Source of the DNA: Geodermatophilus pulveris
GTDB taxonomy: Bacteria; Actinomycetota; Actinomycetes; Mycobacteriales; Geodermatophilaceae
Direction: 5' to 3'
Length of the DNA stretch: 64,000 bases
Assembly: GCF_900188375.1 (NCBI RefSeq)
Contig: NZ_FZOO01000002.1
Coordinates: 186,001-250,000 of the forward strand
Positions 10,001 through 17,129 of this stretch are shown piece by piece (the stretch's first letter is position 1; the number at the start of each line of letters is the position of its first letter). The notes beneath the pieces are model-generated. The model worked only from the letters and a program-made list of their open reading frames with translations, had not been told where the DNA came from and searched no databases. The position numbers and the translations under genes are program-made.

Positions 10001-10460
10001 GTGGGCTCGTCGAGTGCCGGGTGGGGAGGGCCGAGAGGGTCCGGATGTCGGCGGCGAGGGCGGCCGGCTGGACGCGTTGCACGAGGTCGGAGACCCATGG
10101 CAGCGGAGCAGACCGCGCGGCCGGTACCGCGGGCGGGGTGACGACCGCGGCGTCGACCGGCAGGGGCTGCACGCGGTAGCCGCAGGTACGGTCGAATCCG
10201 TCACGCAGGTCCGCGGCCACGTCTACGACCAGGTACCGGCCGGCGTCGAGCACCACCGGCACGTCCGGGTGGTCGTCGACGAACGAGCTGCCGACCTGGG
10301 TGACGAGTCGCAGCTCACCGGACGCCTGCTGCGCCCCGCCCTCGCCGAGCGCCCCGTCGGGTCCCCATGACAGCACGCGGTCGCCGAACGTCGTCCGGTG
10401 CACTCCGGAGCGCCCCGCAGGTGCTGGATCCACCGCTGCGGCACTGACCTGGTACTCCAT
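7077..10460 (-). CDS. Fused M28 aminopeptidase and metzincin-like metallopeptidase
   Basis: One uninterrupted 1127-residue frame from ATG 10460, which has GGGGGAGG just upstream. The N-terminal part (about residues 1-400) is an M28 zinc peptidase: TAHLDSV, GADDNASGSAG, FGGEEQGLHGS, NMDMIG and HPFASDHVPF supply the co-catalytic ligands. The second part carries HETGHAFNLAH, the HExxHxxxxxH zinc site of metzincins, and SWMNYP as a Met-turn candidate. There is no signal peptide. Between the halves an excellent ribosome-binding site precedes an internal ATG at 9260, so the halves may also be made separately. The gene follows a small protein by 17 nt and shares its promoter P2. Substrates are unknown; a role as injected or defensive protease is possible but unproven. 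Confidence 0.8.
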   Translation of the reverse strand: MEYQVSAAAVDPAPAGRSGVHRTTFGDRVLSWGPDGALGEGGAQQASGELRLVTQVGSSFVDDHPDVPVVLDAGRYLVVDVAADLRDGFDRTCGYRVQPLPVDAAVVTPPAVPAARSAPLPWVSDLVQRVQPAALAADIRTLSALPTRHSTSPHLAEAVRWVRARLDALGYRSAVVPVPLPGGGGTVSVLAERDGTGPAPRRAVLATAHLDSVNTRGGPAAPAPGADDNASGSAGVLEIARVLRDHPATHDLRLILFGGEEQGLHGSTAYVDSLDAAERSRIAAVVNMDMIGCRNTAEPGVLLEGSAPARSLIDRLAEAAATYTGLTVRTSLHPFASDHVPFLEAGMPAVLTIEASDRANAAVHTATDTDDRIDVALATEILRMNVATIATELGNQGGPAMTASTELEDLGLLESSPAGPPLRQLSGRYVFNGGVPGRVGHEDDTEPVLTDLALDGESRQQLRRPRFTLHVDVDGTDPLGVVSGDVLVSAAAPWPAAHFIGRVTAETPGLHRHDLVVTDLVLPWGSLTVNRLEIGLLRHWPAAAPVAEVVFVAATGTRLGPYRARHVSRWFRDVEVEVDVEDGAVGAEPYDTHLHPDRPADLPRESLTLEGAFARAGIRITRSSGSNTIDTSSAGGNGRWNYQELHDAMASHWSAYANVPQWKMWVFHAELADSDTLGGVMFDGDINEPGGVDRQGTALFTRSPHFHTEAGAYPQANPPAAQAARRELFFDLVHETGHAFNLAHSFQKQAVLTEPGSGPWPAPSWMPLVDAPQSLSWMNYPDEASPGAGSNATWFYDRFRFRFDDGENLFLRHAPARFVQMGNEAWFHNHGRAGRGTLDTRLQLALRLPTGAVEYGESVFCELRLRNVADEPVLARTNLDPAEGTVELAVTGPSGERRPFLPFHRACARPRMEVLAPQESRYESVNLTMGQFGFPFKEPGRYRIEACWVNRDGSTAPAITTLSVRPPRSDRDRRAAERLFTAPVGRVLAIGGTRTIDEVNELLGEVAGDLGVQHPASLYLRTARTVPLAQPFKALTADSAEVRVLAPEPDVVERELAPVVEQFEAAADALGHIQYERVADVYSTCAVEVGKRADARSAQDDMLKLFQARRVVEPVIAKVEARLHELT
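9258..9273 (-). promoter_or_regulatory. Internal ribosome-binding site and ATG inside the peptidase fusion
   Basis: Read on the minus strand, GGGAGGA at 9273-9267 stands 6 nt before ATG at 9260. The ATG is in frame with the long peptidase gene and would give a 727-residue metzincin-like protein on its own. In the reading frame the site reads CAG-GGA-GGA; a single change of the first GGA to TGA would end the M28 part just there. This suggests an ancestral two-gene arrangement fused by stop-codon loss. Confidence 0.5.
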
Positions 10461-10477
10461 GGCCTCCCCCGCTGGGG

Positions 10478-10813
10478 TCAGGTGTCGAGCAGGTGGGTGA
10501 CGGCATCGCGCGCCGAGGACCGGGTGGCGGCGTCCAGCCGCACCGACCTCCCGCCCGCCGAGCACGTCAAGGTCGCCGCGGGTGTCTGGTCGAGGTACCT
10601 GCCGACCCACTCGCCGAGGTCGACGCCGGCGCCCCGGTCGTCGAGCGCGACGATGACGACCGGAGGGGATGTCGGTGCCATCCGGGCCTCCGGCCGGACG
10701 GCGGGTACCGGCACGAACACCGTCGCCCGGCCCTCCAACGCAACGGCGAGACCCGTGACGGCGCGCGTCAGGTCCTGTTCCGACGACTCGAGTACGACGA
10801 GGAGCTGGTCCAT
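10478..10813 (-). CDS. Small unknown protein, EACC1-like
   Basis: A 111-residue protein from ATG 10813, which has AGGTGG upstream; a GTG at 10840 would add nine residues but lacks a clear ribosome-binding site. It reads as alternating beta and alpha segments with no membrane helix or signal. The C-terminal stretch (LTCSAGGRSVRLDA, then a helix ending HLLD) resembles the end of EACC1 proteins, small constant components of actinobacterial effector-associated systems often beside peptidases. That match is by eye and weak. It precedes the double-peptidase gene by 17 nt under promoter P2, so a partnership with the peptidase is plausible. Confidence 0.6.
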   Translation of the reverse strand: MDQLLVVLESSEQDLTRAVTGLAVALEGRATVFVPVPAVRPEARMAPTSPPVVIVALDDRGAGVDLGEWVGRYLDQTPAATLTCSAGGRSVRLDAATRSSARDAVTHLLDT

Positions 10814-10862
10814 GGCCACCTGAGCGATCTGCGTGGTCACCGCAGGACGCGGTGTGCCACGG

Positions 10863-10895
10863 ATGATCGCGGGGACCGCGTCACGGTCGCGTCAC
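10863..10895 (-). promoter_or_regulatory. GTGACG-box promoter P2 (peptidase unit)
   Basis: On the minus strand GTGACG occurs at 10895-10890 and again at 10884-10879, 11 bp apart. GATCAT at 10868-10863 lies in the -10 position; the same hexamer at the same distance occurs in P4 before the first eCIS effector. A start site near 10855 would give a leader of about 40 nt to ATG 10813. P2 is divergent from P3. Confidence 0.65.
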
Positions 10896-11008
10896 CGGTC
10901 GCACACCTCCGCCGGACCCACCGCCCGGACCCCGTGCCGCAGTGCCGACCGCGGTCGACGGTCCCACGGGTCGTGGTCGGCTGGGCCCGGACGGTGTCGA
11001 TCCGCCCG

Positions 11009-11041
11009 GTGACGGGGCGGTGACGGCTCACCACCGAGGAT
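11009..11041 (+). promoter_or_regulatory. GTGACG-box promoter P3 (phosphodiesterase gene)
   Basis: GTGACG at 11009-11014 and at 11020-11025 are 11 bp apart. GAGGAT at 11036-11041 sits in the -10 position. The start codon of the downstream gene follows at 11072. Confidence 0.65.
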
Positions 11042-11071
11042 CCGGGCGCGCCGGGTGAGGGGTGGTCGGAC

Positions 11072-12067
11072 ATGGACGTCAAGGTCGCAACGTTCAACCT
11101 GCTCAACCTGGCCCGTCCGGGGGAGCGCTTCTACCCCGACGAGAGGCCGTACTCGGCCGCCGAGTACGAGCAGAAGGCCACCTGGATCGCCGGCCAGCTG
11201 CGCCTCATGGACGCGGACCTGGTCGGCTTCCAGGAGGTCTTCCACGAGCAGGCCCTGCGCGACGTCTGCGACCGGTCCGTGCAGTCCGCCGAGGGCACCG
11301 TCGTGGCGCCCGGCGCCGACGGCGCCAGCGGTCCACGACTCGGCCTGGCCAGCCGGCTGCCTCTCGACGGTCCGGTCACGGCCATCACCGACTTCCCGCC
11401 CGGCACGGACGTCGCGGTCGACGGGGTCGGCCTGCCGGTCGGGACCTTCAGTCGTCCTGTCCTGCGGGCCCGGGTCGTCCTCGACCCGGCAGCGGGCACG
11501 ACCGCGACGGTCTTCGTGGCCCACCTGAAGTCCAAGCGCCCGATCCGCGATCCGCAGTCACCCGAGCACGACCCGCGCGAGGAGGCCCTGGGCAAGGCCC
11601 GGGCGCTGATCCGTCGGGCCGCCGAGGCGGCGGCCCTACGCTTCCTCGTGCTCGAGGAGATCGTCGGCAACGCGCAACCGGCGATCGTGCTCGGCGACCT
11701 CAACGACGCCGCCCGCGCGGTCACCACCGACGTCATCACGGGCGACTCCCCCTCACGGTTCTGGCCCCGTGACCCCGAGGACCGGCAGGCCTACTGGGAC
11801 CGGCTGCTCTACTCGGCACACGAGCTCACCGTCCGCCGGACCGGACGCGACGTCAGCTACACGCACATCTTCAACGGGCACTACGACAACCTCGACCACA
11901 TCCTGGTGAGCCAGGAGTTCTACGAGCGCAATCCGCGACGCATCGCAGAGGTCCGCTACCTGCGCCACCTCAACGACCACCTGGTCGACAGCCAGCTCAG
12001 CAACGACCGCCGCGACCGGATCGCCTCCGATCACGCGCAGCTGGTCGCCGAGATCCACCTCCGCTGA
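11072..12067 (+). CDS. Endonuclease/exonuclease/phosphatase (EEP) family enzyme
   Basis: A 331-residue member of the EEP fold, which includes DNase I-like nucleases, sphingomyelinases and inositol phosphatases acting through divalent metal. Family motifs in order: TFNLLNL near the N-terminus, GFQEV with the metal-binding Glu, AHLKSKRP, LGDLND, LDHILVS, and the C-terminal catalytic SDHAQL. No signal peptide is seen. The start at 11072 has GTGAGGGG upstream. It is monocistronic and has its own GTGACG-box promoter, so it is predicted to be expressed with the eCIS. Whether it cuts DNA, lipid or a phosphoester metabolite cannot be told. An effector role is possible but it lacks a DUF4157 leader. 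Confidence 0.8.
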   Translation: MDVKVATFNLLNLARPGERFYPDERPYSAAEYEQKATWIAGQLRLMDADLVGFQEVFHEQALRDVCDRSVQSAEGTVVAPGADGASGPRLGLASRLPLDGPVTAITDFPPGTDVAVDGVGLPVGTFSRPVLRARVVLDPAAGTTATVFVAHLKSKRPIRDPQSPEHDPREEALGKARALIRRAAEAAALRFLVLEEIVGNAQPAIVLGDLNDAARAVTTDVITGDSPSRFWPRDPEDRQAYWDRLLYSAHELTVRRTGRDVSYTHIFNGHYDNLDHILVSQEFYERNPRRIAEVRYLRHLNDHLVDSQLSNDRRDRIASDHAQLVAEIHLR

Positions 12068-12073
12068 CGTCGA

Positions 12074-12268
12074 TCGCACGATCGAGGGCGGGCGCAGCGT
12101 CGGGGTGGGGACGTACTGGACGATGAGGGCGTCGACGTCCTGAGCGGCCGCGATGACGTCCGCGGCGGTCCGGCACCGGGCGGTGAGCAGGTCGTGGCCG
12201 GCGGCGGCGAGGACGTCGGCCTCGATGTCGAGGGCCCCGTACTCGGCGTCGGTGACGAGCACCCGCAT
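12074..12268 (-). pseudogene. N-terminal remnant of a D-2-hydroxyacid dehydrogenase
   Basis: About 60 residues from ATG 12268 (MRVLVTDAEYG ... VDALIVQYVPTPT) match the start of phosphoglycerate dehydrogenase-type D-isomer-specific 2-hydroxyacid dehydrogenases. The similarity stops near 12110 and the frame then runs antisense into the EEP gene. The NAD-binding domain and catalytic residues are absent. It follows the DapA-like gene by about 10 nt, so it looks like the truncated last gene of the sugar-acid operon, cut where the adjacent region was joined. Confidence 0.6.
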
Positions 12269-12278
12269 CACGGCCTCC

Positions 12279-13169
12279 TCAGCCGACGGGGACCGCCACG
12301 GCGCGCTCGGCCGCGGCCGCGGCGTCGAACGACGGCGGGACGGGGACCAGCGGCGGCCGCACGACCCCCATCGGGTGCCCGTGGCGCTGCTCGGCGATGC
12401 GCTTGAGCATCCCGGGGGCGACGAACTCCTTGGTCATCGCCCGAACCTGCTGGAGGTGGGCGGACAACGACGCGGCCTCCTCCGACCGGCCGCTGCGGAC
12501 GTGCTCGTAGAGGGCGACGACCTGGTCGGGGACGATGTTGGCCAGCGCCGAGATCGAGCCGTGGGCGGTGAGCAGGCGGGCCGGCAGGTCGTCCTCGGTG
12601 CCGACGAGCACGCCCTTCCCCGCCGCGTGCACGGTCTCGGCGTAGCCGGCCTCGCCGCCGGAGTCCTTCACGCCCCACACGGGCAGGCTCGTCACGAGCT
12701 CCGCGGGGACGGGCACCGCGTACTTGGGGATGTGGTAGACGACGACGGGGTGCCGGGTGGCGGCCAGCACGCGCTCGTAGAAGACCCGCAGGCCGTCGGT
12801 CGGCACCGGCCGGAAGTAGTAGGGCGGCAGCACCATGACCGCCCGCACGGGCAGGTCCTCCAGCTCGGCCAGCAGGTCGAGGGTGTCGGGCAGGTTCCCC
12901 TCGACGACCGTCGGGACGACGTGCAACGCCCCCGCCACCGGGAGGAGGGCCTCGAGCACGGCCCGCTTCTCCCGCGTCGAGACGGAGGGGCCCTCGCCGT
13001 TCGTGCCGAACGGGATGACGCCGGTGACCCCGTGCTCGGCGAGCCACCCGACGTGGGCGAGATAGGAGTCGACGTCGATGCTGAAGCGCTCGTCGTCGCG
13101 GAAGGGCGTCACGTTGGCCACGTAGACGCCCTCGAGGACACCGGCGGGGTGGTTCGACTGCACCGTCAT
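12279..13169 (-). CDS. Dihydrodipicolinate synthase-family aldolase
   Basis: A 296-residue class I aldolase of the DapA/NanA/KDG-aldolase family, forming a Schiff base between lysine and a 2-oxo acid. Visible marks: GTNGEG near the N-terminus, the tyrosine in VVYHIPKY and the Schiff-base lysine in WGVKDSGG. Start and stop contexts give an ATGA overlap with the kinase upstream, so the two are coupled. Its neighbours (KDG-type kinase, transporter, hydroxyacid oxidase, dehydratase) argue for cleavage of a 2-keto-3-deoxy sugar acid or related compound rather than lysine synthesis, which is inference from context. Confidence 0.85.
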   Translation of the reverse strand: MTVQSNHPAGVLEGVYVANVTPFRDDERFSIDVDSYLAHVGWLAEHGVTGVIPFGTNGEGPSVSTREKRAVLEALLPVAGALHVVPTVVEGNLPDTLDLLAELEDLPVRAVMVLPPYYFRPVPTDGLRVFYERVLAATRHPVVVYHIPKYAVPVPAELVTSLPVWGVKDSGGEAGYAETVHAAGKGVLVGTEDDLPARLLTAHGSISALANIVPDQVVALYEHVRSGRSEEAASLSAHLQQVRAMTKEFVAPGMLKRIAEQRHGHPMGVVRPPLVPVPPSFDAAAAAERAVAVPVG

Positions 13170-14132
13170 CTCCCGAGGTCGACGGTCCGGTCCAGGAACG
13201 CGGTCAGTTCACGGCGACTCGGCAGGCCCTCGTAGTCGCCCAGGTTCTGCACGCAGAAGGCCCCCATGGCGTTGGCCGTCCGCAGGCGGTCCGCCGGGTC
13301 GAGCCCCCACAGGGTGGCGGCGAGGTAGCCCGCGGCGAACGCGTCCCCCGCCCCGATGGGATCGAGCTGGCGGGCCGGGAAGCCGGGGGAGGTCAGCCGC
13401 TCGCCGTCCACCACCGCTGCACAGCCCCGCGCGCCGAGCTTCACGACGACGTCACCGGTCCCCGCGTCGGCGAGGCGCTCCAGGCAGGCCTCGTCGTCCC
13501 AGCCCCACAGGGCGCGGGCCTCCTCGTCCCCGACGAGCAGGACGTCGACGTGCGGCAGCAGGGCCTCGGTGGCGGCACGGGCGGCCGCGGGCTCCCACAG
13601 CCGGCTGCGGTAGTTGACGTCGAAGCTCACCCGCACGCCCGCCTCGCGGGCCGTCCGCGCCGCCCAGGTCAGGAACTCCCGGGACTCCGGGGACAGCGCC
13701 CCGGTGATGCCGGTGAGGTGCAGGAAGGCGGCGCCCTCGAGGACCGCCGGGTCGAAGGCGCCCGGCGCCAGGGTGGAGGCCGCCGACCCGCGGCGGTAGT
13801 AGTACACCCGCAGTGCGCCGGCGACCTCCTCACGCAGGTAGAGCCCGGTCGGCCGGTCCGGGACCCGACGCACGGCGCTGGTGTCCACGCCCTCGGCGCG
13901 CACCCGGTGCAGCACGAGTTCGCCGAGCTCGTCCTCGCCGAGGGCGCTCACCCAGCCGGCCGGGACGCCGAGGCGCGACAACCCGATGGCGACGTTGCTC
14001 TCCGCACCGCCGATCGAGAGGGTCACCGCGCCGGCGTGCCGCAACCGGCCGGGGGGCCGTGGGAACGATGAGCACCATCGTCTCCCCCGCGGTGACCACC
14101 CGCGGGACCGCGTCCGCCCCCGGTGCCGCCAT
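13166..14132 (-). pseudogene. PfkB-family sugar-acid kinase (KDG kinase type), frameshifted
   Basis: The ribokinase/PfkB fold is clear: SIGGAESNVAIGLSRLG, then FDVNYRSRLW, and the catalytic signature DPIGAGDAFAAGYL with the base Asp. It resembles 2-dehydro-3-deoxygluconokinase, which makes KDPG. The natural N-terminus (MAAPGADAVPRVVTAGETM, ATG 14132 with GGGGGAG just before it) is in another frame. Removing one base from the run of six Gs at 14051-14056 restores a continuous protein of normal length (about 320 residues). It is therefore either a real one-base frameshift, phase variation at a homopolymer, or a sequencing error. It overlaps the aldolase gene by ATGA and starts 11 nt after the transporter stop. 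Confidence 0.8.
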
Positions 14133-14142
14133 CTCCCCCGGC

Positions 14143-15585
14143 TCACCCCCCGAGGAGGTTCTGGAACTGCTGGCTGAAGACGATCACGGACAGGATCCCG
14201 AAGAGCAGGAAGGCCCAGACCAGGGCGGCGGCCCGGCCGACGCCCGGGCGGATCTCCTCCGGCAGCGTCCGCCGGTTCACCAGCAGCAGCAGCGCCGAGT
14301 AGATGAACATCATCAGCCCGCCGGTGACCGCCGAGATGACCAGCAGCACCAGCGGCTGGCTCAGCCCGGACAGGATCACCACGACGCCGATCACGACCAG
14401 GCCCCACACCAGCGCGAAGTAGATCTTGCTCTCGTTCGCGTCCTTCAGGTAGGCGGTCTTGAGGACGTCGGCGCCGAGCCGGCTCGTGTAGTCGACGATG
14501 CCCAGGGCGGCGGCGAACAACGAGAACGCCCCGATGATCCAGAAGAAGGTGCCGAACCAGCCGCCGACGGTCTCGTTGAGCACCTCGCCCTCGACCTGGA
14601 GGAACGAGATGTCGCTGGCCAGGCCCTCCCGGCCGAACACGGTGGCGTAGGCGAGCAGCGAGGTGAACAGGATGGTCAGGAAGCTGATCAGCACGAACGT
14701 GGTCAGCTGCTCGATGTTGGCCAAGCGCCACCAGCGCCGCCACCGGCCCAGGTTCTCCGGGGTCGGCTCGAACGCGAAGCCGGTCGAGGGCGCGGCCTCC
14801 GGGTGCCCGGTCACCGGGCTGACGATCCGCGGGACGTACGCGCCCATGCCGAACCGCTTGTCCCGGATCCAGTTGCTCTGGCACAGGTTCTGCCCGCCAC
14901 CGGCGCCGGCGAACGCCAGCGCGCCGAGCAGCAGGGCGAAGCCGAGCTCCTGGTGGGGCAGCCCCGCGTCGGTGACGATCTGCGGCACGTCCGCCCAGGC
15001 CGAGGCGCCGATCGCGGCCACCGCGGCGACGATGATGAGCAGCAGGACGGCCGCCACCTTGACCATCTCGATCTTCTCGAGCGCCTGGTAGACCACCGGG
15101 GCCATGGTCAGGATGACGCCGATCAGGAGCAGGATGCCGATCGCGATCGGCGCCACGCTGCCGCCGACGAGGTAGGTGATCAGGGTCGCCGAGCTCGTCG
15201 CCCAGCCCGGCCAGATGTTGGCGAAGTAGGCCATGATCGCGAATACCAGGCCCCAGTGTCGCCAGTACCGGCTGAAGCCGGTGAGCGCGGTCTCCCCCGT
15301 GGCGAGCGTGTAGCGCTCGATCTCCATGTTGAGGAAGTACTGGGTGGCCAGGCCCACGAAGGCCGCCCAGACGAACACCAGCCCCACCTGCGAGGCGATG
15401 TAGGGGTAGAGGATGAACTCGCCGCTGGCCATGCCGACGCCGGCGGCGATGATCCCCGGCCCGATGACGTGCCGGAAGTGGGACGGCGGCTCCGGCATGT
15501 CCCGGACCGACGGTGCGGCCAGGTGCTTGGTCGGGAACAGGTCCACCACCGAGGTGGGCCGACCTCCCGGACGGGTCGAGACCAT
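14143..15585 (-). CDS. Nramp-related membrane transporter lacking the metal-binding motif
   Basis: A 480-residue polytopic membrane protein with about eleven hydrophobic segments and the Nramp opening GPGIIAAGVGMASGEF. In true Nramp metal transporters the first helix carries DPGN; here the equivalent reads ASGE, and I do not see the metal-binding methionine motif of helix 6 (the region reads GGGQNLCQSNW). Metal transport is therefore doubtful. The start at 15585 follows a GGGGG run. Its position between the hydroxyacid oxidase and the sugar-acid kinase/aldolase suggests import of an organic acid or another substrate of this pathway; that is inference. Confidence 0.75.
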   Translation of the reverse strand: MVSTRPGGRPTSVVDLFPTKHLAAPSVRDMPEPPSHFRHVIGPGIIAAGVGMASGEFILYPYIASQVGLVFVWAAFVGLATQYFLNMEIERYTLATGETALTGFSRYWRHWGLVFAIMAYFANIWPGWATSSATLITYLVGGSVAPIAIGILLLIGVILTMAPVVYQALEKIEMVKVAAVLLLIIVAAVAAIGASAWADVPQIVTDAGLPHQELGFALLLGALAFAGAGGGQNLCQSNWIRDKRFGMGAYVPRIVSPVTGHPEAAPSTGFAFEPTPENLGRWRRWWRLANIEQLTTFVLISFLTILFTSLLAYATVFGREGLASDISFLQVEGEVLNETVGGWFGTFFWIIGAFSLFAAALGIVDYTSRLGADVLKTAYLKDANESKIYFALVWGLVVIGVVVILSGLSQPLVLLVISAVTGGLMMFIYSALLLLVNRRTLPEEIRPGVGRAAALVWAFLLFGILSVIVFSQQFQNLLGG

Positions 15586-15674
15586 CACGCCCCCTGTGTG
15601 AGCTGCGTCACTGCAGGCTCCGTACCCTGCTGCACGTCCCGGGGCAGGGGCAACCCCGGGTCGCGCGACCGCGA

Positions 15675-16958
15675 TCAGACCGAGACGTTCGGGTACTCGC
15701 CCGCGCCGTGCGGTGCGAAGGCGACGTGCCGCTCGGCGAGGTCCTCGCTGCGCCGCACGCCGAGCAGCTGCATGGAGCGCTGGTACTCCTGGGCGAGGAT
15801 CTCGTAGGCGCGCAGGACGCCGTCCCGACCGCCGGCCATGAGCCCGTAGAGGTAGGCCCGGCCGATCATCACGGCGTCCGCGCCGAGGGCTCGCGCGGCC
15901 ACGACGTCCTGACCGTGCAGGACGCCACCGTCGATGAGCACGGTGGCCTGCCGGCCCACGGCCGCGCGGATGGCAGGGAGCACGTCCAGGGTCGCGGCCG
16001 AGCGGTCGAGCTGGCGCCCGCCGTGGTTGGACACGACCACGCCGTCGGCCCCGCGCTCCACGATCTCGGCGGCCGAGGCGGGCGTCGTCACGCCCTTGAC
16101 CAGGAGGTTGCCCCGCCACCGCCGGCGCAGCCAGTCCAGGGCGGTCAGGCCCAGGCCCGGGTCGAACACCATGCTCGCCACCTCGCCCGGCGTCGGGTTG
16201 CCCGGCACGTCGGCGAGCGAGGCGAACGTCAGCCCGCCGGTGGTCAGCTTGTTGAACCACCACACCGGGAAGCGCGACATGTCGAGCACGGTCCTGGCCG
16301 TCAGCGTCGGCGGGATGGTGAGGCCGTTGACGACGTCCCGGTAGCGCATCCCGGAGACCGTGGTGTCCACGGTCAGCACGAGCGTCGAGTAGCCCGCCGC
16401 CTCTGCTCGTGACAGGAGGTCCTCGTTCACCGCGGGGTCGGCGGTGAAGTACAACTGGAACCACAGGTCACCGCCCGGCGCCGCGGCCCGCACGTCCTCG
16501 ATCGAGGTGGAGCCCACCGTGGACAGGGCGTAGGGGACGCCGACGTGCTCGGCCACGCCGGCCACGGCCGCCTCCCCGTGGTGGTGCATCATCCGGGTGT
16601 AGCCGGTGGGGGCGAAGACCAGCGGCATCGCGACGCGCGACCCGAACAGCTCGACGCTCGTGTCGGGGTCGGCGACCGGGCGCAGCGCATCCGGGAGGAA
16701 CGTGACCCGCCGGTAGGCGGCGACGTTGCGCGCCGCGGTGATCTCCTCCTCGGCGGCGCCGTCCACGTAGTCGAAGACCGCGCGGGGGGTCGTGCGCCTG
16801 GCCGCCGCACGGAGGTCGCGGACGGTGAGCGCGTGCTCCAGGCGTCGAGCCGTCCGGCCGAGCCGCGGCCTCCGGAACTGCACGACCTCGCGGAGCTCGG
16901 ACCACCTGGGCACCTGCCGAGCGGTCGGGACGGGTCCGAGCGGCGCCTTGCTCGCCAT
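15675..16958 (-). CDS. FMN-dependent alpha-hydroxy-acid oxidase/dehydrogenase
   Basis: A 427-residue enzyme of the lactate oxidase/glycolate oxidase/L-lactate dehydrogenase (LldD) family that oxidises L-2-hydroxy acids with FMN. Marks: [44 protein letters not shown], the FMN-binding lysine in LLVKGV, the catalytic His in [11 protein letters not shown], and [11 protein letters not shown] with [13 protein letters not shown] 16958 has GGGAGGCGAG upstream. It is divergent from the dehydratase gene at 17130. The exact hydroxy acid cannot be named; neighbours suggest a sugar-acid or C4 hydroxy-acid route. Confidence 0.88.
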   Translation of the reverse strand: MASKAPLGPVPTARQVPRWSELREVVQFRRPRLGRTARRLEHALTVRDLRAAARRTTPRAVFDYVDGAAEEEITAARNVAAYRRVTFLPDALRPVADPDTSVELFGSRVAMPLVFAPTGYTRMMHHHGEAAVAGVAEHVGVPYALSTVGSTSIEDVRAAAPGGDLWFQLYFTADPAVNEDLLSRAEAAGYSTLVLTVDTTVSGMRYRDVVNGLTIPPTLTARTVLDMSRFPVWWFNKLTTGGLTFASLADVPGNPTPGEVASMVFDPGLGLTALDWLRRRWRGNLLVKGVTTPASAAEIVERGADGVVVSNHGGRQLDRSAATLDVLPAIRAAVGRQATVLIDGGVLHGQDVVAARALGADAVMIGRAYLYGLMAGGRDGVLRAYEILAQEYQRSMQLLGVRRSEDLAERHVAFAPHGAGEYPNVSV

Positions 16959-17129
16959 CTTCTCGCCTCCCTGCGTACCGGACGCCCGCGACCAGCCGCC
17001 GGATCGCGGCGTCGTCCAGGGTCGCAGGGTCCACGGGGGCGCGCTCGTCGCCCGCCGGACCCACAATCGCGCCGGAGGCTGAGCCGTCACGGTGGACGGC
17101 CCGGCTCCGACCGGCGATGGGAGGGTCCG

